From: Metopolophium dirhodum
Lineage: Eukaryota; Arthropoda; Insecta; Hemiptera; Aphididae
DNA length: 64,000 bases
Assembly (NCBI RefSeq): GCF_019925205.1
Contig: NC_083568.1
Coordinates: 10,600,393 to 10,664,392, forward strand
Direction: 5' to 3'
In this document: positions 13,130 to 26,797 of the stretch, in pieces
Layout: each line of letters begins with the position of its first letter
Numbering within the stretch: position 1 is the first letter of the stretch
Notes under the pieces: model-generated
What the model was told of the DNA's origin: nothing
The model's database searches: none
What the model saw: the letters and a program-made list of their open reading frames with translations, nothing else
Program-made: the position numbers and the translations under genes

Positions 13130-13635
13130 CGTCACATTATGGTTTGGAAATTGTAATTTGTCTCTCACACGTGTAACATATCAAAATCAAGGCAAGTACC
13201 TAATGACTAATGAGTATCAATTGGTAATTATTTTATTGGGAAATGATTTTAGAGTTAAGACTCACAATATCACATAAAACAATATTTTCAAGGGCATCCA
13301 TGAATTATAATCCATAATATCATTTTTGCTTTATAATTATTAATACAAATGTTACAATTTTAGACTATAGCTATTGTCTAGATACCTAAGTACTAAAATA
13401 AACTTAAAAATGGGAATTTATGAAACGTATGGTTCATTTTGTTTAGAAACAGAAAAATATGTTTAAGACACCCTCGAGATATTGTCATGTTGATTTCTTT
13501 AATTTGTAAGCGTATAAGCTCAAAATTCACTTACCAATAATTTACGAGTTTATGACTGATCTGTGTGAACTTGTTTTCGCTATGTTGTACACGTGTGAAA
13601 GACAAAGATAACAAACCTTGGTATGGCGTCGTCTT
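13130..13635. repeat. Foldback-like inverted repeat, about 500 bp
   Basis: The left arm near 13150-13180 contains TTTGTCTCTCACACGTGTAA. The right arm near 13580-13610, reverse complemented, reads TTTGTCTTTCACACGTGTAC. The similarity extends weakly on both sides (CATA...GGTTTG and CATA...AAAACAAG). The arms have the same skeleton as the foldback family at 47830-48350, so this may be a diverged relative. Confidence 0.45.
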
Positions 13636-14869
13636 AACAGACAATAAAACATCCAATATACCATATACGTCTTAATACTTGTATAATAGTCAATAAAATA
13701 AATAACATTGCATTGTACATGAATAATTTAAAATCGATATCTTTAGTAGAAATATAACTTAAAAGTAATTGTATAGGCAGGTTCACTATTTTAGAGATTT
13801 AGGAAGTTTAAGTAAATAATAATATTCATTCAAGGTGTACCCATACAATAAACTAGATAATAAGTTGCACAGTCAAATGCCAATATACAATGTCAACAGT
13901 CAATACTATTTACCTACATAAATTACATTAATTAGGTACTAATAATCAATTATTAATTAGATAATTTTAAAATATTAGAAATGAAAACAATCGATACAGA
14001 TTTCTTAAGGTATATCCAGACATCTGGCTCAGTCTTACAGTCCTATTACAATATCTTACACTCTTACAACAGGTATGCACTTTACCATGTCTACATTCTA
14101 TACAACCATAAATGCTCATCAGAATCCATACTGTTTTGTTCTTGGCGCAACAGTTAGTAACTAGAAAATTGTCAGATTCAATTTTGAATAAATATTAAAT
14201 AAGATGAGTGTATACTGTATACGCAAGGGCCCATACAAACTCTTATATTATTAATCCAATTTTATTCTAATAACAATGAAATCAGTATATTTCTAAATCA
14301 GTATAATATCGTATTTTAATTTTTTTTTTTGACAATGTATGATGAGATAAAAATATGTCCATTTTACCCAAAATAAAAGTGCACGAATTAAAAATCGGAC
14401 ACTTTTTTACTCGGTTTGTTGACTGTTGAATAAAAAAAAAAAAGCTGATTAATGTATGCAGAATGCATATATCGCATTGAAGGAAACAATACCTAGTCGA
14501 AATAATAATACGCGTTCGTATAAATACTCGTTTATAATTTACTTTATCGGTCGATCATTCCGATTAAATAAATTATACTCGGCGATACCTATATTATATA
14601 CTCAGGTGCCTATATGATATAATGTATATTTTAATTTTATTGAGTATCATGTGATCGGGAAGTATAATATAATAAATAATAATATATACGATATAACTAT
14701 AGTATTAACTACGTTAGGCACGGAAAATCAAAGACGAAAAAAAAAGGAATCGCCTGCATCTACGTCTTATAAACGTCACGTTGAACTAATTGACTTCTAT
14801 ATTATATTATACGCTTATTATAGGCACCTACTACGTGATTGTGTTATAGCGGGAAAATTAGCATAATAG
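13636..14869. other. AT-rich intergenic DNA, nothing recognised
   Basis: Only AT-rich sequence and poly-A runs are visible, with no supported gene. Confidence 0.45.
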
Positions 14870-16335
14870 GCGATTGTATACCTACATATAATCGCGCATA
14901 CAAGAGCAAGGCGGTCATTATTACGTCGCGATCATTGTTGTGGTGATTTGGAGTGTTTGTTTGAATTGCGAATGAACCGCGACGGGACACGGAGGTAAAA
15001 AAAAAACACACAATTTGTTAATTAAACTAACCAATAACGGCGGCGGCACCGAGTAATGGACCGTTAAACAAAAATTGTAAAAAAAACCCATAACGCGAGT
15101 GCGCCCATTAACTATGACGTAGGCACTATATAATTGTCACAGAATAATTAATGAATTCATTTTAAGTAATTATTACGTTTATTATGCGCGATGCTACATA
15201 TTATATTTTGTACGCTTCGCGATATTTTTAATCAACGTGTCCATTGATGACCGTGTGTGTGTGACGAAAGAGTACTTTAATTTTGTTTTGTTATAACGGG
15301 TGAGGACCTAAGCCGGTCGATCAGGAGGCGGATAACGGAAAGACTTCTGAAAGCGAGATCGGAGATCGTCGATCGGTACGTTATTATGAAAGACGTATTC
15401 GATTCGAACATAGACAACAATAGTTGCAATAATTATAATAATAATAGGACTCGGGAGGTCGTTCTGAGTGGGATCGACTTTACTATATTATAGTATGCAT
15501 ATATATAGCTGTCGTGCACTCATACCGTCGATATAAAATACGGACGACGGCGCCGGATAGTGTATAGACGTATAGTTAATCTATTCTGTGCTATTACCGC
15601 GGAGTGTCCGAAAATCGTGACGACCGGACATTTGGACTCACTCGACCTGCGGACAGACCTCTTGCAACCACCCCTCCGAGCGCTCCGAGAGAGCCGCTAC
15701 TACTACAGTACTACTACTACCGCTACAGCGGCGCTATAATATAAATATATATATATATAATGTCATTACCTAACCGTTGTACCCGCCGCCGAATGCCGAT
15801 AAAAGTGATATCGGCCGAATAACGTGTTTTCAACGCCGCCTTATCAAGAGTTTCCGCCGCCGACACGTTAATAACAAACATAATATTATTATATTAAAAA
15901 AATTGATAGATTTATTATTATTATTATTATACATTATTGCCATTATTATTATTATTATTTTTCTATTAGTAAGTTCGTTGCCGTGTCCGCGTGTAGTGTA
16001 CCAGTGTGCCTTATCGCGTAGTACGTTGCAGCCGCACTCGTAGTACGCACCGCCGTCGTTTTCTGACCATCTCCTCGTCGTCGTTGCCCTCGAAATCTCC
16101 GAAATCGTTTCTCGTAATATTGTCGTTGTTATTATTATTATTCTTACCATTCATTCGGATCGACATACACAATAATATTATTAAACACACACTGTATTAA
16201 TATTATTGTTGGGATATATCGTACGACGAAATAGTTGTAGAAGAGATATAAGCTCGCCCGCGTGTTTGCCTTCGGTAGTTTTGCGCAACAAATACATAAT
16301 ATATATACGACTCGATATAATAATAATAGACATAA

Positions 16336-16367
<32 letters not shown>

Positions 16368-16537
16368 TTAATATATTCTTAAGGCGATTGTGTGCACACG
16401 CAATCGCGTTCGCGTATCTCTCCGCGTTAATTTGATTTACGCACAACTCGTTTTACCTGTTTTTACTTTTATCATTATTTTCCTCGACCAGAACGGTATT
16501 TCGTATTTTCGTTATTCCTCCTCCCGCCGACTGCATT
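14870..16537 (+). promoter_or_regulatory. CpG-rich upstream region and probable 5' UTR of NAGK
   Basis: G+C and CpG rise from about 14900 and stay high up to the NAGK start codon, with interspersed (TTA)n/(AAT)n runs. A TATA-like stretch (ATATAAATATATATATAT) sits near 15740-15760. Open frames on both strands lack homology and contain microsatellite translations, so they are treated as non-coding. The exact transcription start cannot be read from sequence. Confidence 0.4.
16340..16370. repeat. (AAT)n microsatellite
   Basis: Roughly ten tandem ATA/AAT units just upstream of the NAGK start codon, probably in the 5' UTR or core promoter. Confidence 0.8.
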
Positions 16538-19500
16538 ATGGCCGACGCGATTTTTGGAGGTATTGAAGGGTAAGTCTACGATTAAATATGTATTAATTTA
16601 ACATGTCTTCCCAACTTCCGCGTTACTGTAATATTAATACACGTATTTTGTGCGGATAACAGGGGAGCATCGGTTTCCACGGTCGTCATAACCAATGGCA
16701 ACGGAGACATTTTAGCTGAACTTAAAGGAGAAGGCACAAACCCGTGGGTAAGTATCATAATATTATATATATGTACTTGTCTATGGTAAGTACCTAATTA
16801 TTATTTATACATACAACTTTAAAATGAAATTTGATTTATTTTTGAACAAACGGAGGTACTTATGCTTGATGTTTAGATAACAAAAATTAGAAATACATTA
16901 TTACAGTTTAGCTTTACTTACATTTTCACGAAAACTACTATCTGTTGACTGTTAATAGATATTAGGTAGATGATAATATAGCAACCTATACATTTTTTTA
17001 TTTTCTTATCAGACTACATAGATATAATTAGGTACCTAACTAACAATGATACAATATGTTTAAAACTTTTAAGACTTTTCTTGGCCATAGTTCTGCTTAT
17101 AAAAACATAAAATCTTGTATCTATTATTTAGGTACTATCGTTTGAAATTCACCTTTTTCTTAACAAATACATAGGTTAATATTTTTATATTTATATAAAC
17201 AAATTGTTCATCACAGACAATAAGATATGAACCTATACTTTATTGGTAGACAGTTATACAGACAATCTCAATTAATTAAAAAAGTAAACGTACAATGTTG
17301 GACTATTCTAATTTAACATTTTTCCAGTAGGACTGTTTTAATTAGGCACTGTTGTACATCAATCGACAATCACCTATTTAAAGAAATTATGAAGTTACAA
17401 TAAAATATAATATTATAGTTCTGATCATGGACTAAGATAGTCTTATAGATACACTATCGTAATCCGTAGTTCAGATAGTATAACAAGCAAAAATAGAATA
17501 CATCAATTTAGCAATCTCAAAAGACTCAATTTATTTTTAAGTAACTGAAATAAGCAATGGATAAAAATATATTGTAAGTGCCTATAATAATATATTTGTA
17601 TTTAAGTCGTTCAAAAGATACAACCCTACAAAGACCTATTAGATCAAGACATTTCTTAAATGCTTATTTAATATACATATTATTAAGTTTATTTTATTTT
17701 AAATTATAATAATAATTTAAAATAAAATTACATTATAGAAATTTATAATTCAATAATATATATTTTTTAAACTCACTAAATAAATTGAAGGTTGCCTATC
17801 ATTAATGATTAAATAGGTAATAGTAAGATAAATAGGCATTGATTTTGAAAATTATACAGACATCTCATAAATTAACCAAGGTTTCTTATATAATAATATA
17901 ATATTGTGGATTTATTTTAAGCAACACATGTTTTCCTATTCTGATTCATTAATCTTCTTATGCTTTTTAACTATTATTACCTTTTAATTAAGTACTACTT
18001 TAACATAATTTGTCTATAAATAGCTAGGCATTGATGTTGGTAATATTTTGTATACTATGTTTATGTGTTTGTGTTAACATTGTTAAGTTAATACTTTATT
18101 GATTTTCTTAGATAATTTATATTTTATATGCTATTGCTGTTGATCATTTAAAAATTAATTCATTATATAATGTTGAGAAAAATTAGACTAAGTTTATTTA
18201 ATTAATTATATTTTCAAGGCTCATAATTTCATTAAACAAATTAAGAAACTAATGTTATAGATAGCCAAATTTTTTCAAGAATATTTAGATTTAAGATCAT
18301 ATATGGAACTAGTATTTAAATTATCAGTTTTTATTTTTTTTTTTTATCTAATATAAGGTTATTGATTATTGACGTCAAATCAAATACTTAAGAGGTCAAG
18401 TACAACAGAATAAAAAATGCCGATAGCTGAAAAATTTAATTAATAATATCAATATAAATAAATAAACGGACTTATCCATGCGGTTTAAAGCATATCCATA
18501 TTATAATATTATTTTGAAGTGTTTAGTATTATAATAGATATTATAATTGTAATGTAATATTTAAAAAAATATTTTAAGTTAATGAATTTTTATAATTTAG
18601 ATTCTTGGAATAGAACCCTGCCTGTCTCGAGTTAATGACTTAATTAAAGAAGCTCTCGGGAAAGCTAATCTTAATAACAATACAAAATTAAATGGATTGG
18701 TTTGTATACATTTAAAAGTGATTTGACTGTACAAGTTTTGTATAATTATAAAATTTATCTATTTTATAGGGATTGAGTTTAAGTGGATGTGAAGATCTCA
18801 TTTTCTGTAAAACATTTGAGAGTAAATTAATAGAATGTTATCCAGACCTTACTGACGCGGTAACTGTTGTTAGTGATACATTGGCACCAATCGCACTAGC
18901 TTGTGAATCAGGTATTTAAAAAAAAAAACTTTTTGATGAAAATAATTAACTGTATTACAACACTGTCGATTAATATTGAATTTCATGTATAAAATTTATT
19001 ATGATACAAATTTAAATTCAATATTTATTACTTTAAAGGTGGAGCTGTTATTATTTCTGGTACTGGTTCAAATAGTCTACTAATAAATCCAGATTCTTCA
19101 ATAAAAAGATGTGGAGGCTATGGACACTTACTTGGTGACGAAGGCAGCGGTAAGATGAATACAATTTCTAATTGCCTTTGTTTATAATTTAATTTGTCTT
19201 AAATGAAATATGTTTTTTATTGATAATACTATGTATCTATTTTTTAGCTTTTTGGATAGCATTCAAAAGTATTAAATTATGCTTGGATCATTTAGAAGAT
19301 TTTAATTATGTTCCAAATGGTTATTCAATTGACAGAGTGTGGGAAGCAATTAAAGCACATTTTAATATTGATAAAGTGTAAAAAAACTATTAAAATAATG
19401 ACGTTGAATAATAAGTACTAATAACCAATAATTAATTTATAATCAGTCTAGATTTGTTGAATGTATTTTACGGTGAAAAAAAAGAAAAATCAGAAATAGC

Positions 19501-20729
19501 TAGATTGTGTAAAACAATATCAGAACTAGCTGAAGATGGAGATGAACTAAGTCTGTGGATCTTTAGTGAAGCTGGAAAAGAGTTAGCAAAATTTATACAA
19601 TCACTCTACCCAGGTGCTGATAAAGTAAGATCTTATTTAAAAAATATTACCACATAGTGAAATTAACATTGTTTTAAATACAAATGTAATTTAAATTTAC
19701 TTCTTAATGGTATTTGTATTTGACTGTACTGTTTGCTTAACTCAAGTAAAAATGCTTTTGTTTTGATTCTAAATTTATTACACAAATATATTTTGTTTTA
19801 ATTTTGAAAAGAAAAAAACTAATTACTAAACTAATTTCAGAAAACTTTCATAAGTAAAAAAAATAATGAATCAATAGTTTAACTGTTTAACAACTCAAAA
19901 TTAACAGAATTTATCTACAAATATGATTTTTTTCAATTATTGATTTTATTATTAACACTATTTGATTCATTAATAATCAGTGATTTAAATAAGGAGAAAA
20001 GAGTACTTTTTTTTAAATTATTTGAACATATCCCTTCTTACTTTTCTAAATTATCCATATATTATGAAGTTTCCTGGTTCAGAAACATAAATTTAAATAA
20101 TTTTTGTATACTTTTATAACCCTTTATTCAAAAAGGAATGCAATCTATTTAAGCAAGAATCTTAATTGTATGACATGTTATCTATTTATTAAGTTCAAAC
20201 ATTCTAGTTAGGTACACTGTTTCAAATTGGTGACTAGATTTTTTCCTGCTAGATAATTGAGATAGTTATTATTTTATGATTAGTGAGTATAATAACCTAT
20301 AATATATGTTTTAAAAAACAAAATACATGTATTTAGGTATTGAATGAAATAATAAATAAAGTAAAATGCTCATGTTTCTAAAATTAACGTGAGTGTTAAA
20401 TTAAAAATAATAAATCATAATTTGCTAATATATACTTTGTTTATACATAGATGTTACATAAAGAAAATGGTGGATTGCATGTGGTGTGTGTTGGCTCTGT
20501 ATGGAAAAGTTGGGAATTACTCAAAGAAGGATTTATGAATCAACTTGATCACCACCATAACTCACAAGAAACTATAGTTGATGAATTTACCTTACTGGTG
20601 CTTGAAAAGACTGTTGCTTTAGGTGGAGTATATCTAATTGCAAAAAAATTAAATTTCAATTATCCTTATGATTATGAACATAACTATCGGAAACTTTTCC
20701 ATTATGTACATGACCGACAAGGCCAATAG
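16538..20729 (+). CDS. NAGK: N-acetyl-D-glucosamine kinase, 351 aa, 8 exons
   Basis: Cytosolic amino-sugar kinase that phosphorylates N-acetylglucosamine to the 6-phosphate using ATP (salvage pathway; sugar kinase/HSP70/actin fold). Exons: 16538-16569, 16663-16747, 18601-18699, 18770-18911, 19039-19149, 19248-19377, 19447-19624, 20451-20729; all phases agree. Family motifs: GGIEGG near the start, GTNPWILGIE, GLSLSG (aa 73-78), the catalytic Asp in VVSDTLAP (Asp108), ISGTGSN (125-131), CGGYGHLLGDEGSAFWIA, and CVGSVWKSWELLKEGF near the C-terminus. Length agrees with the human enzyme (344). Oddities: the phosphate loop reads GGAS where the family has GGGT, and the exon 3 donor (GTTTGT) is weak. 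Intron 2 is the longest, about 1.85 kb. An AATAAA lies at 21040-21045. Confidence 0.95.
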
Positions 20730-21712
20730 TACAGTAGTGGAAATTGAATCAAAAACAAATGTGGCCTTACCAATTTTTAATGTAATTATTGTTTATAACC
20801 ATTGGGTCTTATTTTCTTAGTTTGGTGGTCTCTGCTCATTTTTGTATACTTGTTATTTGAGCACTATACCTTTTGTTATAATAATTATACTTAACTTAAT
20901 TTGTTTATAGGTTTAGAATATATTTGAAAGCCAAACTAGTTTTAATAGTAACAGATAACTTAGCTTTAGGAAAAATATACACTGTCAATTAACCATTCTT
21001 TGTATCCTTATTGTATTTTAAAATAGACTATAATAAGTTAATAAAATATTAACAAAAATCACAAGTATGGGGCCAAATAGTTTTATTGTTCATTTTATTT
21101 TAATCATTGTTGTTCTTTGTTTTTTTTTTTAAATTTATTAATTTAAAAATATTTTAAGTCATACTGCTATCTTTTAAGCTTATCTATAAATGTCCATTTG
21201 ATAAATCATTTTACTTAAAATTCTAAAAAAGAAAACAATAGTGATTACGTATACAAATAAGTACATCTTATTTGTAATATTATATTTTTACATAACTAAA
21301 TTTTAATGTTTAAGTAATTTATTTAGAATTATAGTGTTAATGGTACTTGGAAATTGTAGTTACCTCAATATTATTTTGAATATATATTTAATTTGTTATT
21401 ATTGATGATTGCATTTTTAATTGTTTACAATCTGCCTATGTGCGCATAAAATTGTTGTTTAATGTTAATACTATAGATATTTATTTATTTGGCAAATATT
21501 GTTAGTAAATTATCAATAATCATTAATCATACTGTTTAGTGTTTCATACCTACAGATTAGTCTTCAATTACTTTACGTTTTATAAATATCACAAATAATT
21601 TAAATGTATTATCCTCTCAAATAGAGCAGACCGGGTGGGGGGCATTTAAACCAGACTTCATATAATTTTACATTCATACATTTTTGTCAATAATAAAATC
21701 TATTTAACAGGG
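20730..21712. other. NAGK 3' UTR and AT-rich intergenic DNA
   Basis: Non-coding sequence after the NAGK stop, with an AATAAA signal at 21040-21045 that suits the end of the transcript. Nothing else is recognised. Confidence 0.5.
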
Positions 21713-21870
21713 CATTACACCAACATTTGTTGTCTCCGTCTTAGAGTGCGTAACATAGCAAATTGTACATTCAGCAGAACACGTGTAGCTCCGTTAACTT
21801 AAAAATTAGAATGAATTGACCTCTTATAAAATTTAAAGATAAGATAATTATCTAAGGCCTAGGCAATGTC
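21713..21870 (+). repeat. Foldback family fragment
   Basis: GTTGTCTCCGTCTTAGAG, ACATAGCAAATTGTACATTC and GATAAGATAATTATCT follow the same order as blocks in the foldback element at 47830-48350. Only one arm is present. Confidence 0.55.
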
Positions 21871-22101
21871 ATTGGTTTTTTTATGAGACTAGATGATTTT
21901 GATGTCTGATCGTTTTATTCATTACCACGACGAAAATAATTTATGTCAAACCAGGCACATTGTAAAACGTGTTATAACATTAATATACTATTTAATACAA
22001 CCGATAATAATCCACAAATAATTTGCATAGCAACATTTTGTTAAATGGAGTAATGAAAAATCATCTCTCATTTATGACACAAACCTAACCAAACCTAACC
22101 G

Positions 22102-22116
22102 TGGGGGGGGGGGGGG
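22102..22116. repeat. Poly-G tract (14 G)
   Basis: Run of 14 G in AT-rich DNA, preceded by two AAACCTAACC units. Similar long G tracts occur at 42878, 54300 and 57756. Confidence 0.85.
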
Positions 22117-22436
22117 TGAGGAAACGTATGTTTTGAGATGGCCACGCTGCACCTCACTGGTTCTTTACTACTGAATAGAAACCGCGCGTGTTATTACTAT
22201 ACCTATGTTTTTTTTATAGTTATCCAAATACATAATATATAGGTGGCCTATGTACATACCTACAATCGATATTCTAACGTGTATCTCGTGTCTATATCAG
22301 AGCAATATGCATAGGTGCCTTAAGTTCTTAACGTCTCAAAAATCAAAAGTGAGTCAAAAGTAAAAACGATTGTAGCGTGCCGTCCATGAACAATTCTGTT
22401 CACGCGGTAACGTATATAATATATCATAGTTCTTAA

Positions 22437-22620
22437 CAGGGCCGGATTGGTTAGGCACTTGGGCGAGCTACCGAGAAAATGTCTGTGGGCCGGTCGCGTG
22501 AGAGTGAGTGAAAATAAATTCATGTTTAAAATACGATTGGCCACCTATAAGCTCGTAATAATTATAGACGTAATTTTGGGCCACTGAATATGTAAATGGG
22601 CTGCTTATAGAAGTGAAAAT
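22437..22620. mobile_element. Possible transposon fragment beginning CAGGGCCGGATT
   Basis: A GC-richer block beginning CAGGGCCGGATTGGTTAGGC resembles the ends of DNA transposons that begin CAGGG(C/T)CGG. Comparable starts occur at 38628 and 39289. The right boundary is not clear. Confidence 0.3.
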
Positions 22621-22914
22621 CTCGATGAAAATTCCCATAATGAATCACTCAACAAAATGATACATCGACACAAAACAATTACATTTTTTCATTTAACATT
22701 TTATTAATTTAATTAATACAAATACAATTTGGTATAAGGTACAGGTAAAGGTATTTAGTATTATACTATAGGTATAAGTGTATATAAATATATACTTAAA
22801 ATTAACACTATAGTAACAATTAACTATATCAATATTGTATAATAGTTTAATACTTTAATATTATATAATAATATGATTTTAAAAACGAAACAATCAACAA
22901 ACACGTATGTCATA

Positions 22915-22967
22915 TATATAATATTATAATAATTATATATATTATTATAATAATATAATATTATATT
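22915..22967. repeat. AT palindrome cluster
   Basis: Overlapping palindromic ATAATATTATAATAATTATA-type sequence. It is likely a low-complexity AT repeat able to form cruciforms. Confidence 0.5.
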
Positions 22968-23524
22968 AGATAGGTAGGTATCAGAAAGTGCGTGGAAATA
23001 AACGATTTTCAAAACAATATCTATATATTTGATTGTCACCGTATACCGTTTTGATTGAATCATTCCTATACGAAATACATAGTTTTTCACGATCACGTCA
23101 TAAATGTACATATTTAAAAATAATAAAATATATTTCCATACATCTGTGTACATCAATAATGTGGCGATTTGAATCGCCACGATTAAATAATAATAATTAT
23201 AACAATTAAATAAATAAATAAAACAAATAAATTAATATAATAATAGTTATTAATCATAACCACATAATACAAAAAAAAGTAGGTAATATTAATATCTAAG
23301 TATAATAATAATAAATAATAATATTAGGTAATATAATAAATTAATAACTAATAGGTACAAAATACGAGTGACCGTCTGTCTTGCAAAATCGAAATGGTAT
23401 CGTAATACATTAACATTACCTACCTATATTATACAATTATTTACCTATATTATAATATTATATATTGTCTATATTATACTGACCACTCGTGTGATGTGAA
23501 TAAAAACCATAACGTACCCAATAT

Positions 23525-23565
23525 GTAGGTAGGTAAGGTATAGTAAGGTAGGTAAGGTATAATAC
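23525..23565. repeat. Short minisatellite, GTAGGTAAGGTATA units
   Basis: About two and a half tandem copies of a 14-17 bp unit built from GTAGGTAAGGTATA. Confidence 0.6.
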
Positions 23566-26339
23566 CATTCTTACGTATAAATTATACTCATTGATAAATA
23601 ATATTAATGTCTAATGAGAAGTGATGCAACGCCGCGTTGCAATCGTAATCAATAACAGTGTAAGTGTGTAATGTAATATTTATATACATGATAATAATTA
23701 ATAAATATAGGTAGGTACCTACAGACTTAAGACACGTTTTGTTTCACGATATCATTATTATTAATATATTTCATATATTATATTTAATGTGCGCGATAAA
23801 TAAAAATATATCAATTCGCACAATATGCAGAAATGCGCAGTGAACTTTGTGGCAAGTGCCTGCCGTATACCTAATAATATAATAATATCGTAGATGGAAA
23901 AGTAAATTAATAACACCTACTTATATATAATTATATAGGTGTTTAAGGTCTTTTATCGCTTTGATTTGATAAACACGATGAACCCGTAGTTATTGTTTCG
24001 AAACTTTCAAAATTCTGGACGGCAGATAGTATAATATATAGGTACCAATAATATGATGCATATGTTATGTACTTATGCGATGTATAATATTTATTTGATT
24101 ATATAATAATATAAGACGTCAATGGAAATTGAAGAAAATATATAATGCATATTATATGTATTAATCTATATTGTGATTGAATAGTCTAAAAGTCGAATTT
24201 CAATATCATTGCACGCCTAGGTATATTATCAAACATCAGTTGTGAATTGTGTGCAATGTGTTAATAATAACTATTCGGTAAACTTCTCAAACTTAAAATT
24301 GCCCGCGACATCCGTACGTAACAAATATATAATTATTTATTTTATATCAATTACAAATTATTATATGTAGTTGGGCGGTACACCGGTAAAAGGATCAATA
24401 TAATAATTGTTCTACGTAGTTTTCAATTTTCATTATCAAAAAACCTATTTGAGTGTTTTCAAATATTTAAATAATATTATATAAACATAAATACGGAATA
24501 TTACAATTACATAATGATAATATATTTTTTTTGTTTTGTTTCGCCAAAACTTTACGCTACAATTCTTTTAATTTAAATTGAAGAATTAATTAATACATGC
24601 GTTTGACGTATCACATACTAATAACACACTCAGTTGGGTACGTAAATATTGTACAAACAAATTAAATTCGAATGGAATAAGTATAATCATTATATTATTG
24701 TGTACATAATAATATACAGAATAAACACACAGCCTAAACACGGGTAATACTACTATGTTATAACTTATAACTTTATAAGTAATAAATAAAGGAACTAATT
24801 CTCATTAATTGAATCAAATTTTTAGGCGACTATATACACAGATAATTAATAATAATAATTAATAATATATTATACGCGTACTTATTATGTAGACACGTAT
24901 TACAGCGATTAAGAAGTTGAAATAATAATTATAAATATAATATATTATATTATATGTTATCATATAGTAAAATATTATCTATATTATTATATTAACGAGT
25001 ATAATGACTATGCCTTGAAAGTTTGTATACCAGTAACCAGTATAATACCTATTGTAGTTTAGGTTTATGAGTATAGGACAATGACATATATTATTATTTA
25101 CTATATAATATAGGTATATCGTATATTATGTACGTTGATTTGTATACAGCTAAGCTTTTCGTGTTTAAGGTTTTGTATTTCATTTACGACACTATACCTG
25201 ATAATCAAATAAATACAGTAAACGCGTTACATTTTGTGAGTATATGATTTTCTATAGGTATCGTTGGAAAAATAATTATTACATTATACCATACCACTTA
25301 TTTAATACCGACATAGACATATGGCTCGGGCATTAAGGATTACCTAAACAGGCTAAACAACTTGCAAAAAGTCACTCCATTGTGCATGATATTATTACGA
25401 TTTCAATTTTAAAAGTAGGAACTATTAAACAGTGTTATACCATTAAAATATAAGCAACCAGTAAGTAATTAAAATCAGTACAATTCATTTAGATAAATAA
25501 ACGTGTGAAAATAAAAAAAAAATTTTTAGTAGGGGATTAACTTTAAATTGTTATGTATTCAGCTTCACAATAGTACTTAATTCAATCATATGTCCTAATA
25601 ATTAATGAAATTAAATAAAACAAATAATTATTGCCGAGAAAATTCCGTATATCTAGGCGTATCACTATGGCTAGGCGGTATGGTAATTATACGGCCCCGG
25701 AATAAATTTTATCTGCATAATTCTGCGGTTCCAAAAATGTATTATTAATAGGCATTTACTAAATGCCTAGTCCTAGTGTTTCGTAGTGTGTAGGTACTAG
25801 GCATAGTTTACAAGGTCTAATGTTTCCAGAAAACACGTTTAATGTATACCATAATAGTGAAATATTGAATGAATGAACACTTGCATAATACTTAAATGAG
25901 TTGAATAAAAAATGGATAACTGTCTAAAGATAAATTAAATATAAAAATAATAGTAATACGATTAAAAGGATTTATTATTAGATATTGTTTTGAATTTAAA
26001 AAACTAATTTATTTGATATGGTTAACTAGGAATCTCCAATAATTATTTAATGAAATTAAAATATAATACATTTTCAGAATTCCGTGTAAATGGTTCATTC
26101 TATAGGCTCAGTATAATGTAATAAAATGATTCCTGAAAATAAAAGCAATTTGGGCCCTGTTTAAACTTAAGGTACCTATAACTATAGGCTATACATCTTG
26201 AAAAATCTATGACTAGTTTATTTATCAACATTTTACTAGGTATAGGCAGGTACGTGATAAAAACATCTCTCCGACAGTCAATTAAAATTACAACTACATT
26301 ATTTTTATCCCTAGTGAAATGAAATGTATATATATATAT
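23566..26339. other. AT-rich intergenic DNA, nothing recognised
   Basis: No exon or clear element is supported. Scattered GGTACCTA-type words are present. Confidence 0.5.
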
Positions 26340-26797
26340 CAGAGGTTCCCAATAACTTTTCACGGTACGACACATTGTAAAATGTTCAAATTTTGACGAT
26401 CCACAACCTACTCTATAGGTACTAAGGATATTTTCATTAATAATCGTTATTTTGTGATGACTTTCATTCTAACAGCGTCTTGGTGACACGTCACTGGTAC
26501 ACTTGTAATCGTCGTGGATAATGATCAATGATAATGGAAATCAAAAGAAATCAATGGAAATGGCCAATGATAGAACTTAATTCGAACATCAATGTAAGAT
26601 TATTTCTGTTACACGGAAAATACTCAATCATAGTAGGAATGTCTTTTCTTTTGTATATTTATATAGGTATTCTATAGAAATTGAATATTAAATATTTTAT
26701 ATTATAAAAGTATATAAATATTCCAAAACATAATGTGACAAACCAAAAATATAATCGCGGCCCAAAAGTGGGCCCCGACCCAGTTTGGAAACCTCTA
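26340..26797. mobile_element. hAT-like MITE, about 458 bp
   Basis: The left end reads CAGAGGTTCCCAATAACTTT. The right end reads CGACCCAGTTTGGAAACCTCT, whose reverse complement AGAGGTTTCCAAACTGGGTCG matches the left end in the first ten or so bases. Sub-terminal CGATCCACAA and GCGGCCCA blocks recur in the elements at 44414 and 59555. The interior is non-coding. Confidence 0.6.

Noticed and set aside
15777..16446. Several overlapping frames with runs of Ile, Leu, Tyr
   Set aside because: They translate AAT/TTA microsatellites in the NAGK upstream region; no homology.
22082..22100. AAACCTAACC repeated twice, resembling insect telomere repeat CCTAA
   Set aside because: Only two imperfect units with the wrong spacing; no array.
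22824..23180. 118-codon minus-strand frame rich in Tyr, Ile, Val
   Set aside because: Composition follows from AT-rich palindromic repeats; no splice context or homology.
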